Origin: Actinomycetes bacterium
GTDB lineage: Bacteria; Actinomycetota; Coriobacteriia; Coriobacteriales; Eggerthellaceae
Direction: 5' to 3'
Length of the DNA: 9,780 bases
Assembly: GCA_023429565.1 (NCBI GenBank)
Contig: JAEZDJ010000019.1
Span: 1 to 9,780 of the forward strand
A program made the translations under genes and the position numbers. The notes below the pieces were generated by a model. That model ran no database searches, was not told the DNA's origin, and saw only the letters and a list, made by a program, of their open reading frames with translations. Shown here one piece after another: positions 6,311-9,780 of the stretch. The first letter of the stretch is position 1. The number at the start of each line of letters is the position of its first letter.

Positions 6311-7296
6311 TCAAGGATACGCTTGAAGGAATCGTGGCCGACCTTCGCGCGGGACGCACGCCCGTCCTGAGTGCCGAAGACTTCCCATGCTTCTCGGAGG
6401 AGGCGACCGAGGGCAACGAACACGTCGATCCGTCTTATCTCGATCTTGTTGCGGCAAGCCTTGGCCCGGATGACATTGCCACCTTCGAGCGTGCCCTCAG
6501 GGCCATCGAGGAAAACGATCTCGCCTGGATTGGCTTCAAGGTCATCTACGATGCCGACCAGGCGGTGGGCAACGTCGACAACGAGGTGACGAAGAAATAC
6601 GGTGACCAGGGGTCTGCCGACGGCGAGCCGCTCGCGTTCTTCTGCAATGACGCGAAGGAGATCGTCTCGTCGCGGGAGCCCTCGCCGCGCGACGTGTTTC
6701 AGATGAAGGACGTCACGCGCGGCCCCTCGATGCACAACGAACAGTTCGAGGGCCTCACCTGGGTGAGTGTGCCCCTGTTCGACCAGGTGCACGTGTGGCT
6801 GCTGGGGGCATCCGATGCGGCGAGCGAGGTTGCGGCTTTGGCTGACCATGTGGGATTCTCCGTGACCGTGGTCGACTACGACGAGGCGTACGCGAACGAG
6901 CGTCGTTTCCCGTCCGCCGAACGCGTGGTGCTGTCTGGCGGAGACTTCGGCGCGCTCGACGACCTGTCCTGCACCCCCGATGACTACGTGTGCGTGCTCA
7001 CCCGCGGCCACATGTTTGATCCTGAAGGCTGCGTGTGGGCGACGAAGAACCACGCCCACTACGTTGGCATGATGGGCTGCAAAGGCAAGAACGACACCGT
7101 GCATGATCTGGTGCTTTCCAGTGGTGCGACCGAGGAGGACTGGCAGCGCGTCAAGCGGCCCATCGGCCTCAAATTCGGCGCGAAGACCCCTGCGGAACTG
7201 GCGATCGCCATCGTGGCCGAGCTGATTGACGTGCGTTATCGGCAGCGTTACAGCGACGAGGCACGGACCCAGCACGAAAAAAACCTGGGCCGGTAG
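6307..7296 (+). CDS. XdhC/CoxI-family protein, divergent (molybdenum hydroxylase accessory type)
   Basis: XdhC proteins bind molybdenum cofactor, promote its sulfuration and help insert it into xanthine dehydrogenase-type enzymes. The 329-residue product matches the family best in its C-terminal Rossmann part: VWLLGASDAASEV (about 163-175), VTVVDYDE, YVCVLTRGHMFD, HYVGMMGCKGK (about 250-260) and PIGLKFGAKTPAELAIAIVAELI (about 283-306). The N-terminal half (1-155) is only weakly like the CoxI domain. Two changes stand out. The usual GAGHVG-type nucleotide loop reads GASDAA (167-172), and the usual GSRRK-type site reads GCKGK with Cys258. The start overlaps the purN stop, and AGGAAGG (6290-6296) lies 10 bases upstream. 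No hydroxylase subunit or cofactor gene is in the window. Family assignment is fairly firm; cofactor handling is inferred, and this copy may have another role tied to purines. Confidence 0.8.
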   Translation: MIKDTLEGIVADLRAGRTPVLSAEDFPCFSEEATEGNEHVDPSYLDLVAASLGPDDIATFERALRAIEENDLAWIGFKVIYDADQAVGNVDNEVTKKYGDQGSADGEPLAFFCNDAKEIVSSREPSPRDVFQMKDVTRGPSMHNEQFEGLTWVSVPLFDQVHVWLLGASDAASEVAALADHVGFSVTVVDYDEAYANERRFPSAERVVLSGGDFGALDDLSCTPDDYVCVLTRGHMFDPEGCVWATKNHAHYVGMMGCKGKNDTVHDLVLSSGATEEDWQRVKRPIGLKFGAKTPAELAIAIVAELIDVRYRQRYSDEARTQHEKNLGR

Positions 7297-7466
7297 CATG
7301 CATGCTGAGTTCGCTGGCATGCCGATCGTCGTCGATCCCCCGTCGGCAACGCCGTTGGACCACTCCCGGAGGGGTGGGGCGTAGCCGTCCGTTCCTTGCA
7401 CTGATCTGAGTCTCCTGCACGTTTGCGGAATATGCACGCTCGCCTGCGTTTCCTCGCCCGTTTCGG
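7297..7466. other. Hairpin-rich gap between the xdhC-like gene and purH
   Basis: No convincing gene is present. Several possible RNA folds follow one another: the palindrome GGCATGCC, GATCG/CGATC around TCGT (7324-7337), GCCGA/TCGGC (7321-7325 with 7342-7346), and CCACTCC with GGGGTGG around CGGA (7360-7377, one G-U pair). None is followed by a T-run. The stretch could be the 3' end of the upstream mRNA with a weak terminator, or a regulatory leader. It does not show the conserved cores of the ZTP or purine riboswitches. Confidence 0.4.
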
Positions 7467-7475
7467 TGATATTAT
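7467..7475 (+). promoter_or_regulatory. Extended -10 promoter for purH
   Basis: TGATATTAT is an extended -10 element (TG at 7467-7468, one base, TATTAT at 7470-7475; 5/6 to consensus). The -35 region is poor; TTTCCT (7449-7454) is the nearest candidate but is spaced 15 bp. Extended -10 promoters often lack a good -35. RNA would start near 7482, leaving a leader of about 58 bases. This suggests purH can be expressed apart from the upstream run. Confidence 0.5.
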
Positions 7476-7486
7476 GCGTCGAAGGA

Positions 7487-7512
7487 GACCGGACGCTTGG
7501 TGTCGTTCGGTC
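7487..7512 (+). promoter_or_regulatory. Leader hairpin in the purH 5' UTR
   Basis: GACCGGACG (7487-7495) pairs with CGTTCGGTC (7504-7512) in a 9-bp stem with one G-U pair and an 8-base loop. It begins about 5 bases after the likely transcription start and ends 8 bases before the ribosome binding site, so it could stabilise the mRNA 5' end or act as a DNA-level operator. It lacks a following T-run and is not an attenuator by itself. Confidence 0.45.
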
Positions 7513-7520
7513 ACAGGCGA

Positions 7521-7533
7521 GGAAAGGATGTAA
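7521..7533 (+). promoter_or_regulatory. purH ribosome binding site with an in-frame ATG-TAA
   Basis: GGAAAGGA (7521-7528) is the ribosome binding site; it ends 11 bases before the purH ATG at 7540, a rather long spacing. Between them lies ATG-TAA (7528-7533), a start directly followed by a stop and in frame with purH. The TAA proves that purH cannot start further upstream. A start-stop element can slow or reset initiation, but this may be coincidence. Confidence 0.5.
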
Positions 7534-7539
7534 GACCAT

Positions 7540-9114
7540 ATGAGCAATCCTCAGATCAAGCGTGTGCTCGTGTCCGTCACGGACAAGGAGGGCGTCGCGG
7601 ACTTTGCCCGCGCGCTCGTGGATGAGTTCGGGGCGGAGATCATCTCGACGGGAGGAACGGCCCGCGCGCTCAAGGATGCCGGCGTGCCGGTCACGCCCAT
7701 CGACGATGTGACGCAGTTTCCCGAGATGATGGATGGGCGCGTGAAGACGCTGCACCCCCGCGTGCACGGCGGCCTGCTGGCCAAGCGCGACAACCCCGAC
7801 CACATGGCCCAGGCGGCCGAACATGGCATCGCGATGATCGATATGGTGGTCGTGAATCTCTACGCCTTCGAGAAGACGGTTGAAAGCGGAGCCGACTTCG
7901 ACACCTGCATTGAAAACATCGACATCGGCGGCCCGTCCATGCTGCGCTCGGCCGCGAAGAACTTCGAGAGCGTCGCCGTGGTCACGCGCCCCGACAGCTA
8001 CGATGCCATCCTCGACGAGATGCGCGCGCACGACGGTGCCACGCTGCGCGACACGCGCGCCAAGCTCGCGCTCGCCGTGTTTGAGACGACGGCTGCCTAT
8101 GACGGCGCCATCGCCTCATGGATGTCCGGGCAGCTGAAGGGCGATAGTGACACGCAGTTCCCTGCCGACCAAACGCTGCACCTGACCAAGGTCCAGGACT
8201 TGCGTTACGGCGAAAACCCTCATCAGAGCGCCGCGTTCTATCGTCGCGACGACTACGCCCATGCCGCTCACAGCCTTGCCCACGCCAAGCAGCATCAGGG
8301 CAAGGAACTGTCATACAACAACTATCTCGACCTCGACGCCGCGTGGACGGCTGTGCGTGAATATGATGCTCCTGCCTGCGTCATCGTCAAGCACCTCACG
8401 CCCTGCGGGGTCTGTGAGGACAAGGACCTGACCGCCGCGTATCGTCGTGCGCATGCGTGCGATCCGGTGAGCGCCTACGGCGGCGTCATGGCGTTCAACC
8501 GCCCCGTCACGTCCGACGTCGTGGTGGCCATTTTCGAGAACAAGCAGTTCGTCGAGGCCATCATCGCGCCCGAATTCGCGGGCGACGCGTTGGACATGTA
8601 CAGCGCCAAGAAGAATGCGCGCCTGCTGTCCACCGGCGGCGTGAACCCGGCCGGCGGGGAAGTGGAATACCGCGCCGTCGAAGGCGGCCTGCTCTGCCAG
8701 GACAGCGATGCCGTGCTGGAGGACCCGGCCACGTTCTCCGTCCCCACGAAGCGGAAGCCTACGGACGCGGAGATGGAGCAGCTTCTGTTTGCCTGGAAGG
8801 CATGCAAGTCCGTGAAGTCGAATGCCATCCTCATCGCGAAGGACCATGCCACCGTCGGCGTGGGCGGAGGCCAGCCGAACCGTGTCAATTCGGCGCGCAT
8901 CGCCATCGAGCAGGCTGGCCAGAAGTCCCAGGGCGCCGTGGCTGCATCCGATGCGTTCTTTCCGTTCCGCGACGGATTTGACACGCTCGCCCAGGCTGGC
9001 GTGACGGCGGTCATCCAGCCAGGCGGGTCCATCCGTGACGAGGAGGTCATCGCCGCTGCCGACGAGCAGGGCGTTGCCATGGTGTTCACGGGCCATCGCC
9101 ACTTCCGCCACTAG
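7540..9114 (+). CDS. purH: Bifunctional AICAR formyltransferase / IMP cyclohydrolase
   Basis: Carries out the last two steps of IMP synthesis: formylation of AICAR by 10-formyl-tetrahydrofolate, then ring closure. The 524-residue length is normal for the family. The N-terminal MGS-like cyclohydrolase domain (about 1-200) shows SVTDKEGV, ISTGGTA (35-41), FPEMMDGRVKTLHP with Lys69, and HGGLLAKRD. The transformylase domain follows: DLRYGENPHQSAAFYR, KELSYNNYLDLDAAW, the catalytic Lys284-His285 in VKHLTPCG (the family usually has KHxNPCG, so Thr replaces Asn here), DPVSAYGGVMAFNR, and the C-terminal FPFRDGFDTLAQAGVTAVIQPGGS and FTGHRHFRH. It has its own likely promoter and is followed 24 bp later by a strong terminator, making it the last gene of the purine group here. 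Confidence 0.98.
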   Translation: MSNPQIKRVLVSVTDKEGVADFARALVDEFGAEIISTGGTARALKDAGVPVTPIDDVTQFPEMMDGRVKTLHPRVHGGLLAKRDNPDHMAQAAEHGIAMIDMVVVNLYAFEKTVESGADFDTCIENIDIGGPSMLRSAAKNFESVAVVTRPDSYDAILDEMRAHDGATLRDTRAKLALAVFETTAAYDGAIASWMSGQLKGDSDTQFPADQTLHLTKVQDLRYGENPHQSAAFYRRDDYAHAAHSLAHAKQHQGKELSYNNYLDLDAAWTAVREYDAPACVIVKHLTPCGVCEDKDLTAAYRRAHACDPVSAYGGVMAFNRPVTSDVVVAIFENKQFVEAIIAPEFAGDALDMYSAKKNARLLSTGGVNPAGGEVEYRAVEGGLLCQDSDAVLEDPATFSVPTKRKPTDAEMEQLLFAWKACKSVKSNAILIAKDHATVGVGGGQPNRVNSARIAIEQAGQKSQGAVAASDAFFPFRDGFDTLAQAGVTAVIQPGGSIRDEEVIAAADEQGVAMVFTGHRHFRH

Positions 9115-9138
9115 AATCGCTTCTGCTGTCAGAGACTT

Positions 9139-9175
9139 GCGACGGTTTCGGGTTTTCCCGAAGCCGTCGCTTTAC
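9139..9175 (+). terminator. Intrinsic terminator after purH
   Basis: A 14-bp stem (9139-9152 with 9157-9170, one G-U pair) closes a TTTT loop and is followed by TTTACGTT. The stem is long and GC-rich; the T-run is short. It lies 24 bp after the purH stop and marks the end of the purine unit. Confidence 0.85.
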
Positions 9176-9307
9176 GTTACACCGAGGAAAGCTCCTCCGT
9201 GTTGACCTGATAGCCGTTGCTTCGCGTTGAGCCGGTTGTTCGGAGATGGCCTCTTCTGCGAAAGGCTCCCTGTGACGGCCCTGCGTTCCTTTTTGCGTAT
9301 AGCTTCC

Positions 9308-9414
9308 TGATGGCTCCGAGTGGTTTTGGAAGCCGTGTCTCGTCAGGTCGCGCTATCCCGGGCTGCCGTTCCGTGATGATCCTGAGCGGTTTTGAGATGC
9401 CGTGCTTCACGAGG
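9308..9414. repeat. Two degenerate direct repeats, 66 bp apart
   Basis: Copies begin at 9308 and 9374. Both read TGATG, then GAGYGGTTTTG, then GCCGTG and end in AGG within about 40 bases; roughly two thirds of positions agree with one single-base gap. The homopolymer-like TTTT core is shared, so part of the likeness may be chance. Confidence 0.35.
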
Positions 9415-9481
9415 GGAAACTTGGGCTGACCATTCGCGAAGTGTTCCCGTCTTCCCGTGGCAGGTGGCGCGCGCGTTGCTC

Positions 9482-9517
9482 TGCCTTCCCCTCTTCCTGC
9501 AGAAAGAGGGGAAGGCA
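9482..9517. repeat. Perfect 14-bp inverted repeat with 8-base loop
   Basis: TGCCTTCCCCTCTT (9482-9495) is fully complementary to AAGAGGGGAAGGCA (9504-9517) around CCTGCAGA. On the + strand it is followed by TTGTTTGG, weakly terminator-like. Its pyrimidine/purine arms resemble the palindromic units of intergenic repeat families in other bacteria. It could also be a second, backup terminator for transcripts leaking past purH. Confidence 0.7.
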
Positions 9518-9592
9518 TTGTTTGGCGGCATCGTTCTTCTTCCGGATTGGCAGAGGTTGCCCCTTATGGGCAGTTTTATGAAGAAAGAGGAC

Positions 9593-9610
9593 TTCGGGAA
9601 AATTTCCGAA
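9593..9610. promoter_or_regulatory. 18-bp near-palindrome (possible protein-binding site)
   Basis: TTCGGGAAAATTTCCGAA is an AT-centred near-palindrome with one mismatched symmetric pair (G at 9598 with T at 9605). Such sites are common dimeric-regulator targets, but nothing downstream identifies a controlled gene. Confidence 0.2.
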
Positions 9611-9729
9611 CAGGCGTTCCTTATTTGGCTCGTAGATAGGCTGCGAGAAAGTTGCCCATATCTCCTGACTTCTACCAATCCGTCCCGGCCGATCTCTTCG
9701 AGCGCTGGATAGCGCGTCTCCGCGAAATG

Positions 9730-9769
9730 CAGCCCAGCCCAGCCCAGCCCAGCCCAGCCCAGCCCAGCC
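9730..9769. repeat. Pentanucleotide tandem repeat, (CAGCC)8
   Basis: Eight exact copies of CAGCC run from 9730 to 9769, preceded directly by an ATG (9727-9729) and followed by CGGGAAACGGG to the window end. The opposite strand has eight GGG runs spaced by CT, fitting the simple rule for a G-quadruplex. The unit length, not a multiple of three, means copy-number slippage would shift any frame crossing it. Confidence 0.9.
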
Positions 9770-9780
9770 CGGGAAACGGG

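Larger units (their letters stand above)
9176..9780. other. About 600 bp without a convincing gene
   Basis: Frames here have no ribosome site, no recognisable domain, and low-quality composition. What it does hold: a degenerate direct repeat (9308-9414), a perfect 14-bp inverted repeat (9482-9517), a small 5-bp hairpin TGCCC/GGGCA (9558-9572) followed by GTTTTATG, a near-palindrome (9593-9610), and a CAGCC tandem repeat (9730-9769). The density of repeats suggests an intergenic repeat element or remnants rather than coding DNA. Confidence 0.6.

Noticed and set aside
7298..7384. 28-residue frame directly after the xdhC-like stop
   Set aside because: The codons look acceptable, but there is no ribosome site and the sequence overlaps the hairpin region; not enough to call a gene.
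7297..7539. ZTP (pfl) riboswitch or purine riboswitch before purH
   Set aside because: Searched by eye for the conserved ZTP GGGG and CCTGGGCA segments and for the purine three-way-junction core; neither is present. The only CTGGGC is inside the xdhC-like gene end.
6133..8031. 632-residue open frame on the minus strand
   Set aside because: It lies opposite purN, the xdhC-like gene and purH, which have clear family motifs. Long antisense frames are common in GC-rich coding DNA, and this one shows no domain I recognise.
9177..9518. 113-residue minus-strand frame in the right-hand gap
   Set aside because: It runs through the inverted repeat and direct repeats and ends beside the purH terminator; Arg/Pro-rich composition fits a non-coding GC-rich frame.
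9392..9712. 106-residue + frame in the right-hand gap, including a 44-residue version from 9578
   Set aside because: It crosses the perfect inverted repeat, has no ribosome site before 9392, 9566 or 9578, and no recognisable domain. The 44-residue part looks slightly protein-like but is unsupported.
9730..9769. CAGCC units as a CRISPR array
   Set aside because: The copies are contiguous with no spacers, so this is a simple tandem repeat.

Overview
This window looks like a piece of chromosome from a high-G+C Gram-positive bacterium, most likely an anaerobic actinobacterium of the Coriobacteriia (Eggerthella/Slackia-like). That placement is an inference. It rests on the GC-rich codon use, a class B sortase, a PurF of the propeptide plus 4Fe-4S type, a two-domain PPK2, and an XdhC-like protein among purine genes. 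All confident genes lie on the + strand. I see no mobile element, CRISPR array, rRNA or tRNA.

Layout. 1-1401: the 3' part of a two-domain polyphosphate:AMP phosphotransferase, cut by the window edge. 1479-1598: a 39-residue single-span membrane protein, closed by an intrinsic terminator at 1650-1677. 1670-1774: a control region with a weak promoter and a perfect 14-bp palindrome. 1775-7296: a tight run of sortase B, purF, purM, purN and an XdhC-family gene, with start/stop overlaps at srtB/purF and purN/xdhC-like. 7297-7539: a 243-bp hairpin-rich gap holding an extended -10 promoter and a leader hairpin. 7540-9114: purH, ended by a strong hairpin terminator. 9176-9780: about 600 bp without a convincing gene, containing a perfect 14-bp inverted repeat, a degenerate direct repeat and, at the very end, eight tandem CAGCC units.

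How the genes work together. PurF (step 1), PurN (step 3), PurM (step 5) and PurH (steps 9 and 10) belong to de novo IMP synthesis; the other purine genes are not in this window. PurN and PurH both use 10-formyl-tetrahydrofolate. The XdhC-like protein belongs to a family that handles molybdenum cofactor for xanthine dehydrogenase-type enzymes, so it may link purine synthesis to purine breakdown or salvage, but its dinucleotide-binding loop is altered and no hydroxylase subunits are nearby. The sortase at the head of the purine run, coupled to purF by a 4-base overlap, is the oddest part of the layout.

Most of the window is ordinary housekeeping sequence. The points worth a second look are the sortase-purF coupling, the divergent XdhC-like protein, the small membrane protein, the purH leader, and the GC-rich tandem repeat that directly follows an ATG at the right edge.
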